Shown here: positions 31,611 through 39,319 of the stretch, piece after piece
Position numbering within the stretch: the stretch's first letter is position 1
Layout of the letters: each line of letters starts with the position of its first letter
Source: an uncultured Chitinophagaceae bacterium
Lineage (GTDB): Bacteria > Bacteroidota > Bacteroidia > Chitinophagales > Chitinophagaceae
Direction: 5' to 3'
Assembly: GCA_937907395.1 (NCBI GenBank)
Contig: CALCII010000012.1
Span: forward strand, 262,252-326,251
DNA: 64,000 bases
Position numbers and translations under genes: made by a program
The notes under the pieces: model-generated
What the model was told of the DNA's origin: nothing
The model's input: the letters and a program-made list of their open reading frames with translations, nothing else
Databases searched by the model: none

Positions 31611-32146
31611 GGTTCAGACCGCTGGAAGCGTTCCGACCCATTCACAAACAACTTCAGCCCTTTCAAATACACCGCTCCCCTTTTCTCAGCAAAATAATCG
31701 GCGCTTAATGCAATCAATGCCATCATAAACAAACCAAGTCCAAGCCCTTTCCAGAACACTTGTGATTCCTGGTTACGAAAGAAGAAAAATAAACCCATTC
31801 CAATAATAGCCAATGTAATTTCTGTATAACGGTAGAGGATAAAATTTTTCATTACTGTTTCCATTCTCGGAATTTCTTTTTCTTTCAACTCACCCGGATT
31901 CAGGTCATATGCATACACATTGCGAATGCGGTCTTCATCACTCCTCACATAAACTGTATAACCAACAACTCCTAACAACAACCCAACTAATACGAATGGA
32001 ATAGCAGCTCCTTTATAAAAACCTGTTTTGAGATAAAAAAAGAAAATCAATGCTGTAATCACTGCAGCAACACCAATGCCAAGAAACAAAAGGCTTTCGG
32101 CTTTCTCAGCATTAAAATATTTCTCAATATCTGTTTTATGAAACAT
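31607..32146 (-). CDS. Four-helix membrane protein with REP-derived C-terminus
   Basis: The product has 179 residues. Four hydrophobic segments are clear (about 19-45, 50-66, 108-126 and 132-148), with VYVRSDEDRIRNVYAYDLNPG in the longer loop. No family was recognised. The last residues GSERFQRSEP and the stop are encoded by REP element 4, so the original C-terminus was probably replaced when the element inserted. The stop overlaps the RAYT gene end by 4 bases. The start at 32146 overlaps the end of the upstream membrane protein gene by 11 bases. Confidence 0.75.
   Translation of the reverse strand: MFHKTDIEKYFNAEKAESLLFLGIGVAAVITALIFFFYLKTGFYKGAAIPFVLVGLLLGVVGYTVYVRSDEDRIRNVYAYDLNPGELKEKEIPRMETVMKNFILYRYTEITLAIIGMGLFFFFRNQESQVFWKGLGLGLFMMALIALSADYFAEKRGAVYLKGLKLFVNGSERFQRSEP
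31613..31637 (-). repeat. REP element 4, inverted, inside the end of the next gene
   Basis: Minus strand GTCGGAACGCTTCCAGCGG then TCTGAA, an inverted copy starting 3 bases after the RAYT stop. It lies within the coding sequence 31607-32146 and encodes its last residues. Confidence 0.85.
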
Positions 32147-32390
32147 ACGTTGTTGTTTTGATTAATCGTTTGACGAAGGCTATTACTGAAACGATGCACC
32201 ATACACCTTCCAATACAATAAAGGGTTGATAATTGATAAGAATGGAAGCATAACAGGCAAGTCCGGATCCAACAATGTTCAGCAGCAGGAACACATACCC
32301 ATTGTTGGTAACCCAACCAAACACCTGTAAAAAATAAGCAAGCAAAATCATGCCCACCCCAATTGTACCAATCCAGTCGTTGTACTCCAT
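32136..32390 (-). CDS. Small three-helix membrane protein
   Basis: The product has 84 residues from ATG 32390 (MEYNDWIGTIGVGMILLAYF), chosen because it starts one base after the stop of the upstream DUF1569-type gene. A start 12 bases earlier is possible. There are three hydrophobic stretches separated by short loops (VTNNGYVFLLLNIVGSGLAC, INYQPFIVLEGVWCIVSVIAF). The pattern matches a widespread small bacterial membrane family of unknown function (CBU_0592-like). Confidence 0.75.
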   Translation of the reverse strand: MEYNDWIGTIGVGMILLAYFLQVFGWVTNNGYVFLLLNIVGSGLACYASILINYQPFIVLEGVWCIVSVIAFVKRLIKTTTYVS

Positions 32391-32391
32391 A

Positions 32392-32841
32392 TTAAACCCC
32401 AAATTGACGAAGATGATGATCTACATGTTTCCAGATCAATCGTGACCACATGGTTTTACTCATCTTACCAAATAAAGGGTGTGGCCCTAACGATGTAGCA
32501 GCCGATGCCTCTTCCAGCCGTTGCAATAACAACTGCTTTTCAACTTCTATGCTTTTCACAGCCGGGTTTGATTTCTTTACATTCATCTCCGGTGCCGTAG
32601 GTGTGCTTTTAGGCCACGGAATCACATAAATGGTGAGCCAACGCAAAGGTGGCGAGCTCAAGACAGATTTCATTTGTGTGGTTTGCTTTTCGATTCCTAA
32701 GGCTAACTCAAGCTGACTGCGCAAATGCCAGAGCATTTCTTCAACCGTCATAGTTCCCCACTGACGATGACTGATAGCTGCCAGTGATTGAATGCGGTTC
32801 ACCAGTTGCTCCTTACTGGCAGGATTGGATAACGTATGCAT
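32392..32841 (-). CDS. DinB-like DUF1569 family protein
   Basis: The product has 149 residues. WGTMTVEEMLWHLRSQLELALG near the N-terminus and the ending MWSRLIWKHVDHHLRQFGV fit DUF1569, a four-helix DinB-like fold with metal-binding histidines. The histidines H in MLWHL and the HVDHHLRQF cluster are in place. No reaction is established for the family; a thiol- or stress-related transferase role is only a guess. It sits in a run of closely spaced minus-strand genes. Confidence 0.7.
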   Translation of the reverse strand: MHTLSNPASKEQLVNRIQSLAAISHRQWGTMTVEEMLWHLRSQLELALGIEKQTTQMKSVLSSPPLRWLTIYVIPWPKSTPTAPEMNVKKSNPAVKSIEVEKQLLLQRLEEASAATSLGPHPLFGKMSKTMWSRLIWKHVDHHLRQFGV

Positions 32842-32886
32842 AGTATTCAGAAAGATAAAATTATTTCCTGGTTTTCATCCAATGAA

Positions 32887-33519
32887 TCAGATCATTAACA
32901 GCACTGCCACATAATGACAGATGGCAGCCGCCAGTACAAACAAATGCCAGATTACATGGTGGTAATACAATTTATGCCACATGTAAAATACAGCACCGAT
33001 CGTATACAAACCACCCCCAATAGCAATCATCGTCATTACATCTGTTGGGATTGCTTTAAAAAACTGCGGGCCACTGAAGAGCAAAATCCAACCCATAGCT
33101 AGGTAGATGATGGTAGAAACAAAGTTGAACCGCCCGGTAAAGAAAATTTTAAATATAATACCCAGCAGCGTTAACCCCCACAAAACACTGAGCATAATGA
33201 TACCGGTTGTATTCATCATATAATTCAAAAGAAACGGCGTGTATGTTCCTGCAATCAGAAAGTAAATGCTGATGTGATCAAATACCCGCAGTACTTTTTT
33301 TGCCCGTTCGTTCTGAAACGCATGATACAAGGTAGAGAAGCTGAACAAGAGGATGAAACAAAAACCAAAAACAGATGCCCCTACTACAGCAACAAGATGG
33401 TCTTTCGTAACAGCCAGTGAACTCAGCACAGGAAAGGCAGCAATACCAAATATAATTCCCATTCCGTGTGTGATACTATTGGCGATCTCCAAACGGAGAT
33501 CTGAAAACTCCTTACTCAT
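32887..33519 (-). CDS. trhA: Hemolysin III/PAQR family membrane protein
   Basis: The product has 210 residues and seven membrane helices. The family signatures are present: ANSITHGMGIIFG near the N-terminus (with the conserved His), FSFSTLYHAFQNERAKKVLRVFDHISIYFLIAGTYTPF as two separate blocks, and the C-terminal HHVIWHLFVLAAAICHY with conserved histidines. Bacterial TrhA proteins affect membrane energetics and lipid fluidity; the hemolysin name is historical. It lies 6 bases downstream of the glutathione peroxidase-like gene. Confidence 0.88.
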   Translation of the reverse strand: MSKEFSDLRLEIANSITHGMGIIFGIAAFPVLSSLAVTKDHLVAVVGASVFGFCFILLFSFSTLYHAFQNERAKKVLRVFDHISIYFLIAGTYTPFLLNYMMNTTGIIMLSVLWGLTLLGIIFKIFFTGRFNFVSTIIYLAMGWILLFSGPQFFKAIPTDVMTMIAIGGGLYTIGAVFYMWHKLYYHHVIWHLFVLAAAICHYVAVLLMI

Positions 33520-33525
33520 AATTCA

Positions 33526-34185
33526 TTATTCGATTGCTTTAATTAATTCTTCACTCATTGGAGACACAGCCGGATCAAAATAATTCGTCAACTCCCCTTT
33601 TTCATTTACCAGGTATTTGGAAAAATTCCATTTGGGCTGCTGATTGTTCCATCCGTTCTGTGATGCATCTGTCAGCCATCGGAACACAGGGTTCTGTTCA
33701 GGACCTTTCACAACAGAAGATTTCTTCATTAACGGAAACGTTACGCCAAAATTTATTTTACAAAACTGAGCAATCTCTTCATCACTTCCTTTTTCTTGCT
33801 CTTTAAAATCGTTGGCCGGAAATCCAATGATCACCAGTTTGTCTTTGAATCGTTCATGCAATTGTTGTAACTCATCGTACTGGCCCGTATAACCGCAGTC
33901 GCTTGCTGTATTCACCAGCAAAACTTTTTTACCCTTCAGCTGTTCAAAAGAAAACATCTTTCCATTATTAGCACTTGCTGCTAATGAATAAAACGAAACC
34001 CCTGGTTGCACATTTTCCTGCCAGAACTTAGCTGCTTTCTTACCTTGTAGCCACATGAAAGCCGGATAGACTGCTTTCAATACTTTTTGACGGATTGTCA
34101 TATCACCTGAGTTTTTATTTACATACAACACATAAGCCATGAAAAGGATAATGCCAAAAGCTGTTATTTTCAGAAAACGTTTCAT
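33526..34185 (-). CDS. Glutathione peroxidase-like thiol peroxidase, membrane-anchored
   Basis: The product has 219 residues. An N-terminal anchor (ITAFGIILFMAYVLYV) should hold it in the inner membrane, facing the periplasm. The GPx domain (about 62-219) has the catalytic cysteine C97 in NTASDCGYTGQYDEL and the WNFSKYLV block with Trp and Asn. The usual FPCNQF motif reads FPANDF (122-127), so the tetrad glutamine and the nearby cysteine are replaced. It should reduce peroxides with thioredoxin-like donors, but the changed motif makes efficiency uncertain. The gene lies 2 bases from the aldehyde dehydrogenase stop. Confidence 0.85.
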   Translation of the reverse strand: MKRFLKITAFGIILFMAYVLYVNKNSGDMTIRQKVLKAVYPAFMWLQGKKAAKFWQENVQPGVSFYSLAASANNGKMFSFEQLKGKKVLLVNTASDCGYTGQYDELQQLHERFKDKLVIIGFPANDFKEQEKGSDEEIAQFCKINFGVTFPLMKKSSVVKGPEQNPVFRWLTDASQNGWNNQQPKWNFSKYLVNEKGELTNYFDPAVSPMSEELIKAIE

Positions 34186-34187
34186 CG

Positions 34188-35570
34188 TTAACGGATCACC
34201 AGTTTAAAAAGTTTTAATTTTCCTTTAAACGGAGGATATTTCACAGCCGGATCAAACCATGTTGGGGTTTTCATCACCGATTTCTGGTGGCTGAACGTTA
34301 AGAACGAATGCTTTCCATGGTAAGCACCTGTTCCGCTGAAACCTCTCCCTCCAAATGGCAACTGATGATTGGTTAAATGCCAGCTTGCATTATTCACACA
34401 ACCTCCTCCAAAGGCAACCCGATCCAACCACCACTTTTCATTTTTACTTCCGGAAGTGAAAACATAAAACGCCAATGGATTGGGATGTTTCTGAATAATG
34501 GCCAGCGCCTCTTCTTTTGTTTTATAAGTGATGACAGGCACAATTGGCCCGAAGATTTCCTCCTGCATCACCGGATCATTTTCCTTTATATTTTCCAGAA
34601 TAGTGGGTTCAATAAAAAGTTTACTCTTATCATATCTTCCGCCGTAAACTATTTTGCCGGCAGACAGATACTTCACAAGACGATCAAACTGTTTTTCATT
34701 GATAATCTTTCCATAGTTATAACTATCTTCTGATTTATCGCCAAAAAATTGCTGTATCATACTTATAAACTCCTGAACAAATGCACCTTTAACCGATTCG
34801 TGAATCAATAAATAATCCGGTGCTACACACATTTGTCCGGCGTTTGAAAAAGTTGTCAGTGCAATACGACGTGCCGCCACTTTCAGGTTGGCATCTGCCT
34901 CCACCACGCAAGGGCTTTTACCACCCAGTTCCAGGGTTACGGGCACCAGTTGTTCTGCCGCCATTTTATAAATGATTCTTCCAACGGTTGTACTACCGGT
35001 ATAAAACACATGATCAAACCGGAACTGGTTCATCATTTCCGGAATAATAACCGCACCATCACCGGATGCATACAAAACATATTCGGGAGAAAACAATTCA
35101 CCAATAATCTTTCCCATCACCGCATCTGTATGAGGAGCAAACTCACTGGGCTTTAATACCACACAATTACCGGCAGCAATAGCGCCTACCAGCGGCGCAA
35201 ACAGCAACTGAAACGGATAATTCCATGGTGCTATAATCAACACCACTCCCAGCGGCTCTTTATATACATAACTGGACGATGGCAGATTGAGTAAATTAGT
35301 GGATACCCGTTCCGGCTGCATCCAGTATTTCAAATCTTTGATCACAGCCCTTATTTCAGAGAGCAGGAAACCCGTTTCGGTTACCCAGCTTTCTTCCACA
35401 TTCTTTTTTAAATCGGCATACAAAGCATCATGCAATTCTTTCTCATATTTCAAAATTGCTTTCTTCAGCTTCTTTAACTGTTCCAGGCGAAACTGGTATG
35501 ACTTTGTTTCGCCCGTTAAAAAATAAGCTCTTTGCTTTTCTAATTGCTGAGATATTGATGATTGATTCAT
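34188..35570 (-). CDS. Aldehyde dehydrogenase family protein (class 3-like)
   Basis: The product has 460 residues from ATG 35570 (MNQSSISQQLEKQ); an in-frame extension to 35594 is less likely. NAD-dependent aldehyde dehydrogenase motifs are complete: IIAPWNYPFQLLFAPL, the glutamate in LELGGKSPC and the nucleophile cysteine in SNAGQMCVAPDY. The C-terminal block LPFGGRGFSGTGAYHGKHSF is also present. The length and lack of an N-terminal extension match the class 3/fatty aldehyde type, which oxidises long-chain or lipid-derived aldehydes. It is first in a minus-strand run with a peroxidase, so a stress or detoxification unit is plausible. Confidence 0.92.
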   Translation of the reverse strand: MNQSSISQQLEKQRAYFLTGETKSYQFRLEQLKKLKKAILKYEKELHDALYADLKKNVEESWVTETGFLLSEIRAVIKDLKYWMQPERVSTNLLNLPSSSYVYKEPLGVVLIIAPWNYPFQLLFAPLVGAIAAGNCVVLKPSEFAPHTDAVMGKIIGELFSPEYVLYASGDGAVIIPEMMNQFRFDHVFYTGSTTVGRIIYKMAAEQLVPVTLELGGKSPCVVEADANLKVAARRIALTTFSNAGQMCVAPDYLLIHESVKGAFVQEFISMIQQFFGDKSEDSYNYGKIINEKQFDRLVKYLSAGKIVYGGRYDKSKLFIEPTILENIKENDPVMQEEIFGPIVPVITYKTKEEALAIIQKHPNPLAFYVFTSGSKNEKWWLDRVAFGGGCVNNASWHLTNHQLPFGGRGFSGTGAYHGKHSFLTFSHQKSVMKTPTWFDPAVKYPPFKGKLKLFKLVIR

Positions 35571-35743
35571 TGATTCGTTTTTACAGGAAAGCACAAACCG
35601 TGCTGATTCTTTAATTGTAAATTTACAGGAAGTTCTGCTTGTCCACTTTTGAATCTTTGATCAAAATCATTGTAACAAACACCATCTCGGGATTACCTTG
35701 CCTGAAATATTGTTTTATGTGTGCCTACCAACCTAAATCATGG

Positions 35744-36157
35744 ATGGAAAAAAGAGATATATCCAAAGAAGCAGAAGTAAAAAAAACAGATAAAGATTTT
35801 GCTGATATAAAAAAAGGTGAAACAATGTTGATTGCCACACCACTTATTGTGGACGAATATATCCGCCAGATTCCAAAGGGAAAAGAAGGAACACTTTCAC
35901 AAATGCGCAAAGACCTTGCCGCCGAATTTCATGCAGATAAAACATGTCCGGTTACGGCAGGTATCTTCCTGCGCATCGTTGCAGAAGCTGCATATGAAGA
36001 ATTGGGCATGGGAAAACCCATCAGCAAAATCACACCTTTCTGGCGCATCATGAATGAAACTTCAGCCACTGCAAAAAAACTTACTTTTGGCACCGGTTTT
36101 TTACAGCAGCAACGAAGAAAAGAAAAGCTGGATATCGCCAAACAAAAAACGAAATGA
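35744..36157 (+). CDS. MGMT-like family protein of unknown activity
   Basis: The product has 137 residues from ATG 35744 (MEKRDISKEAE); upstream in-frame codons are possible down to 35717. The protein contains IPKGKEGTLSQMRKDLAAEF, then CPVTAGIFLRIVAEAAYEEL and ITPFWRIM. This pattern is found in small proteins annotated as MGMT family, related to the DNA-binding half of methylguanine methyltransferases. The PCHR cysteine motif of true methyltransferases is absent, so no repair reaction is claimed. The TGA stop overlaps the ATG of tadA, so the two are co-translated. Confidence 0.65.
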   Translation: MEKRDISKEAEVKKTDKDFADIKKGETMLIATPLIVDEYIRQIPKGKEGTLSQMRKDLAAEFHADKTCPVTAGIFLRIVAEAAYEELGMGKPISKITPFWRIMNETSATAKKLTFGTGFLQQQRRKEKLDIAKQKTK

Positions 36158-36612
36158 CAGACAGCATTCTCCCAAAATCAGACGAATATTTCATGCAGCA
36201 GGCTTTGAAAGAAGCAATGATTGCATTTGACGAAGGTGAGGTACCCGTGGGCGCTGTTGTAGTGGTGGATGGCAGGATTATTGCCCGTGGTCATAATGAA
36301 GTGGAAAAGCTGAATGACCCCACCGCTCATGCAGAGATCATTGCGTTAACCTCTGCTTTTAATTACCTGGGGGCAAAATATCTTCCCGAAGCCACATTGT
36401 ATGTAACAGTTGAACCCTGCCTCATGTGCGCCGGTGCTATGTACTGGAGCAAACTGGGCCGCATTGTATGGGGTGCCGATGATGAAAAGAACGGCCATGC
36501 CCGTGTTACAAAGGAAATTTCCCCGTTCCACCAGAAAGCCGAAGTCACAAAAGGAATTTTAAAAAATGAATGCAGCAGCCTGATGAAAGATTTTTTTAAA
36601 ACAAAACGTTGA
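36154..36612 (+). CDS. tadA: tRNA-specific adenosine deaminase / nucleoside deaminase
   Basis: The product has 152 residues. Zinc-site motifs of the cytidine deaminase fold are complete: HAEIIAL (catalytic Glu) and EPCLMCAGAM. Family position near TadA is supported by DEGEVPVGAVVV, GRIVWGADDEKNGH and the N-terminal helix YFMQQALKEAMIAF. It should convert the wobble adenosine of tRNA-Arg to inosine; a guanine deaminase relative is the main alternative. ATG at 36154 overlaps the preceding stop. Confidence 0.88.
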   Translation: MTDSILPKSDEYFMQQALKEAMIAFDEGEVPVGAVVVVDGRIIARGHNEVEKLNDPTAHAEIIALTSAFNYLGAKYLPEATLYVTVEPCLMCAGAMYWSKLGRIVWGADDEKNGHARVTKEISPFHQKAEVTKGILKNECSSLMKDFFKTKR

Positions 36613-36645
36613 CATTTTGTGTTACCATAGAAAGGGTATTGATAG

Positions 36646-36653
36646 TACCTTTG
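36646..36653 (+). promoter_or_regulatory. -7 element TACCTTTG for the superoxide dismutase gene
   Basis: An exact TAnnTTTG match 46 bases upstream of ATG 36700, giving a leader of about 40 bases. Confidence 0.6.
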
Positions 36654-36699
36654 GCACTTGCAGATAAATAATATTTTTAATAACTGAAAATTTAGAATT

Positions 36700-37305
36700 A
36701 TGCCTTTTACACTAGCACCTCTTCCTTATGCTCACGAAGCATTGGAACCGCATATTGACACATTAACCATGCAGATTCATCATGGTAAACACCACCAGGC
36801 TTATGTTGACAATCTCAATAAGGCAATTGCCGGAACAGAACACGAAAGCAAATCGTTAGAAGAACTCGTGGCAAACGCTGGCAAAATATCTGCTGCTGTT
36901 CGTAACAATGGTGGCGGTCACTGGAATCACACCTTCTTCTGGGAATCATTGGCGCCCAATGCTGGTGGCGCTCCTTCCGGCGATTTAGCCGATGCAATCG
37001 CTGCAGCATTTGGTTCTTTTGATGCATTCAAAGAAAAATTTGCGGCTGCCGGTATGACCCGTTTTGGCAGTGGCTGGGCGTGGCTGATAGTGAAAGATGG
37101 CAAACTGGAAATCATTTCCACTCCTAACCAGGACAATCCCTTAATGGATCTGGCAGAAGTAAAAGGAACACCTGTATTGGGTGTGGATGTTTGGGAACAT
37201 GCTTATTATCTCAAATACCAAAACCGCCGTGCCGATTATTTAGGTGCTTTCTGGAACGTAGTAAACTGGAATAAAGTGGCAGATCGTTTTGCAGCTGCGA
37301 AATAA
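36700..37305 (+). CDS. Superoxide dismutase, Fe/Mn type
   Basis: The product has 201 residues, the usual length. All four metal ligands are seen: the histidine in TMQIHHGKHHQAYV, the histidine in GHWNHTFFW, and the Asp and His in LGVDVWEHAYYLKYQNRRADYL. It removes superoxide in the cytosol; no signal peptide is present. Sequence alone does not settle iron or manganese, although the FFWESLAPNAGG segment resembles Mn or cambialistic enzymes. The gene has its own promoter and terminator. Confidence 0.96.
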   Translation: MPFTLAPLPYAHEALEPHIDTLTMQIHHGKHHQAYVDNLNKAIAGTEHESKSLEELVANAGKISAAVRNNGGGHWNHTFFWESLAPNAGGAPSGDLADAIAAAFGSFDAFKEKFAAAGMTRFGSGWAWLIVKDGKLEIISTPNQDNPLMDLAEVKGTPVLGVDVWEHAYYLKYQNRRADYLGAFWNVVNWNKVADRFAAAK

Positions 37306-37332
37306 ATAAGTCCTTTTAAACTGAAAATTCAA

Positions 37333-37360
37333 GGCCCGTTGCAAAACGGGTCTTTTTTTT
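37333..37360 (+). terminator. Terminator of the superoxide dismutase gene
   Basis: GGCCCGTT (37333-37340) pairs with AACGGGTC (37345-37352), loop GCAA, followed by eight T. It reaches the stop codon of the convergent yidD gene. Confidence 0.88.
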
Positions 37361-37589
37361 ACGGAAGAGGGTCATATCCGCTACCGCCCCATGGGTGGCA
37401 TTTGCTTACCCTTTTTATTGTAAGCCATAAACCTTTAATGGGGCCATATTTTTTCAGCGCTTCAATCCCATATTGACTGCAGGTGGGTGTATACCGGCAT
37501 TTGGGACCAATAGCCGGACTAATCACATATTGATAAAAACGGATCAATACTATAAACGGAAAACTGAATATCTGTTTGATTGTCTTCAT
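37359..37589 (-). CDS. yidD: Membrane protein insertion efficiency factor YidD
   Basis: The product has 76 residues, the usual length. The YidD signature is complete: YVISPAIGPKCRYTPTCSQY and IKGLWLTIKRVSKCHPWGG. It is an amphipathic inner membrane-associated protein that helps YidC insert membrane proteins. It overlaps the end of rnpA by 4 bases, the standard rpmH-rnpA-yidD order. The yidC gene is not adjacent here. Confidence 0.94.
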   Translation of the reverse strand: MKTIKQIFSFPFIVLIRFYQYVISPAIGPKCRYTPTCSQYGIEALKKYGPIKGLWLTIKRVSKCHPWGGSGYDPLP

Positions 37590-37981
37590 TGCAAACCGGC
37601 AATAAGTTTATCTAATGCTGCTTTCATTTTCTCTTTTGTAATTTTAAAATCAGGAGCAGCCTTACCGGTAAAAATGAAAAACATGGTCAGTTGTAATTCA
37701 TCTCGTTCCATCATTTGCTGCAATTCATGTTTTTGCAAACGATAGGCTTCTCGTATAAGCCTTTTTATCCTGTTACGATCAACCGCATGTTTGAAATAAC
37801 GGGTACCCACACCAACAGCAAACTGCATTTGTCTGCGCTTATCGGTTACCGGAACGGCAGAATAATATACTTTGAAAGGTGAACTGTGAAAGGATTGCCC
37901 CTTGCTGAATAAAAACTCAATCTGTTTACGGCTTTTTAATCGTTCATTCCTGCCCAGTGTGTATCGTGTACGTTGTTGCAC
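37586..37981 (-). CDS. rnpA: Ribonuclease P protein component
   Basis: The product has 131 residues from GTG 37981. The N-terminus RYTLGRNERLKSRKQIEFLF and the RNA-binding RNR-type motif KHAVDRNRIKRLIREAYR identify RnpA, which helps RNase P trim the 5' ends of tRNA. The C-terminal part is somewhat longer than average. A strong terminator lies directly upstream, its T-run ending about 9 bases before the GTG. Expression therefore needs read-through from rpmH or a promoter inside this stretch. Confidence 0.93.
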   Translation of the reverse strand: MQQRTRYTLGRNERLKSRKQIEFLFSKGQSFHSSPFKVYYSAVPVTDKRRQMQFAVGVGTRYFKHAVDRNRIKRLIREAYRLQKHELQQMMERDELQLTMFFIFTGKAAPDFKITKEKMKAALDKLIAGLQ

Positions 37982-37989
37982 TTGTTCAA

Positions 37990-38024
37990 AAATAAAAAAG
38001 TCCCGGTGTATTGTCCGGGACTTT
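37990..38024 (-). terminator. Terminator between rpmH and rnpA
   Basis: On the minus strand AAAGTCCCGG and CCGGGACTTT (38024 down to 37997) form a perfect 10-base stem with an 8-base loop, then run into T-rich sequence to 37990. It follows the rpmH stop by 23 bases. Confidence 0.88.
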
Positions 38025-38047
38025 AACTATTTCGTGATAGAAACTTA

Positions 38048-38212
38048 TTATTTTTTTGCGCCACGCTCGTCGCTCACAGTCAGTTTATGACGTCCTTTCT
38101 TACGACGACTAGCTAAAACTTTGCGGCCGTTTGCATCCTGCATACGCTGACGGAAACCGTGTGTGGTTTTACGACGACGTTTAGAAGGTTGGTATGTACG
38201 TTTTTGTGCCAT
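38048..38212 (-). CDS. rpmH: 50S ribosomal protein L34
   Basis: The product has 54 residues and is very basic (MAQKRTYQPSKRRRKTTHGF, then RQRMQDANGRKVLASRRKKG). L34 is usually 44-54 residues, and the Bacteroidota form with a C-terminal tail (HKLTVSDERGAKK) fits. It is part of the large ribosomal subunit. The -7 element TACCTTTG at 38323-38330 gives a leader of about 105 bases. That leader contains the hairpin ATCAAT-TCGG-ATTGAT (38262-38277). A terminator follows before rnpA. Confidence 0.96.
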   Translation of the reverse strand: MAQKRTYQPSKRRRKTTHGFRQRMQDANGRKVLASRRKKGRHKLTVSDERGAKK

Positions 38213-38261
38213 TTTAATTCTGTTTTTTCCTTTTTAAAAATTCCGGTGAGAAGCCGGTCCG

Positions 38262-38277
38262 ATCAATTCGGATTGAT
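38262..38277 (-). promoter_or_regulatory. Hairpin in the rpmH leader
   Basis: ATCAAT and ATTGAT form a perfect 6-base stem around a tetraloop. It lies 50 bases upstream of the rpmH start, inside the predicted leader. An imperfect CCGG-rich inverted repeat lies next to it (38243-38258). Confidence 0.35.
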
Positions 38278-38322
38278 ATCACCCAGTGAGAACACCACTT
38301 CCCGCTGTTTGTGAAAGGACGG

Positions 38323-38330
38323 CAAAGGTA
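38323..38330 (-). promoter_or_regulatory. -7 element TACCTTTG for rpmH
   Basis: An exact TAnnTTTG match on the minus strand, 110 bases upstream of the rpmH ATG and 47 bases after the end of murI. Confidence 0.6.
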
Positions 38331-38377
38331 AGGGAAACTGCCCAAAAGAAGGCATCCGGAGTACATTTTTTCGGCTT

Positions 38378-39205
38378 TTAATTGCCTGTTTCGGCATGTT
38401 GTGCCGAAATGGTTTCTCCATAAAACAACCGGGCATGGGCATTAAAATCGTCTACAGAATCGGTGGTATAGAACTTCCGCTCTTCCCCACGGCTAAGCCT
38501 TTTTTCTATTTCCGGGTGCCGTTTCAGGTAGTCGGAAAGGCTATCGGCCACAATTTTTCCCTGGGAAATCAGATTAATGCCTTCGGGAAGATATTTCCGG
38601 ATCTTAGGTAAGAGAAGCGGATAATGCGTACAACCCAGCAAAACAGTATCTATCTGGGGCTCCTTTTGCAAGAGGTTTGAAAGTCCTTCTTTTACAAAAT
38701 AATCGGCTCCTTCACTCTCATGTTCATTGTTTTCAATCAGTGGAACCCACATGGGACAAGCCTGCTGGTACACCTGTACATGCGGGAAAAACTTGTGAAT
38801 CTCCAGCACATAAGATTCTGATTGCACAGTGCCGGATGTGGCTAAAACGCCTACGTTACCAGTGAATGAGAACCTGCCTACAATTTCTGCAGTAGGCCTG
38901 ATTACGCCCAACACTCTGTTTTCGGGGTTCAGATGTGGAAGGTCATTTTGCTGTATGGTTCGGAGCGCTTTGGCAGAAGCTGTGTTGCAGGCCAGAATCA
39001 CCAGCGGACAGCCTTGTTCAAAAAACCACCTGACAGCTTCCAGTGTATAACGATATACTGTATCAAAACTGCGTGTGCCATAAGGAGCACGGGCATTATC
39101 GCCCAGGTAGATGTATTGATATTTTGGCAAAGCGTTTACGATTTCTTTCATAACCGTGAGGCCGCCATACCCTGAATCAAATATTCCAATTGCTCCCTGC
39201 TGCAT
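38378..39205 (-). CDS. murI: Glutamate racemase
   Basis: The product has 275 residues. Both catalytic cysteines are present: LVILACNTASAKAL (about residue 73) and LLGCTHYPLLLP (about 190). The N-terminal IGIFDSGYGGLTV block has the first acid residue. It makes D-glutamate for peptidoglycan. It is last in the minus-strand order uppS, bamA, ompH, ompH, murI, the usual arrangement in Bacteroidota, but a terminator lies between the second ompH gene and murI. Confidence 0.96.
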   Translation of the reverse strand: MQQGAIGIFDSGYGGLTVMKEIVNALPKYQYIYLGDNARAPYGTRSFDTVYRYTLEAVRWFFEQGCPLVILACNTASAKALRTIQQNDLPHLNPENRVLGVIRPTAEIVGRFSFTGNVGVLATSGTVQSESYVLEIHKFFPHVQVYQQACPMWVPLIENNEHESEGADYFVKEGLSNLLQKEPQIDTVLLGCTHYPLLLPKIRKYLPEGINLISQGKIVADSLSDYLKRHPEIEKRLSRGEERKFYTTDSVDDFNAHARLFYGETISAQHAETGN

Positions 39206-39273
39206 ACAATAACTGGTTTCTGCTTCTGTGAAGGTAAAACTTCAGATTCGTAAAATACTGTTACATCTCAAAA

Positions 39274-39303
39274 CAAAAATCCCCCGTGGTAACGAGGGAT
39301 TTC
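39274..39303 (-). terminator. Terminator after the ompH genes
   Basis: On the minus strand AAATCCCTCGT and ACGGGGGATTT form an imperfect stem with loop TACC, followed by a T-rich tail. It sits between the second OmpH gene and murI. Confidence 0.8.
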
Positions 39304-39319
39304 AATTTTATGATTGCGA

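Noticed and set aside
35639..35743. N-terminal extension of the MGMT-like protein
   Set aside because: Codons before ATG 35744 do not resemble the family, whose members begin close to the WMEKRD segment.
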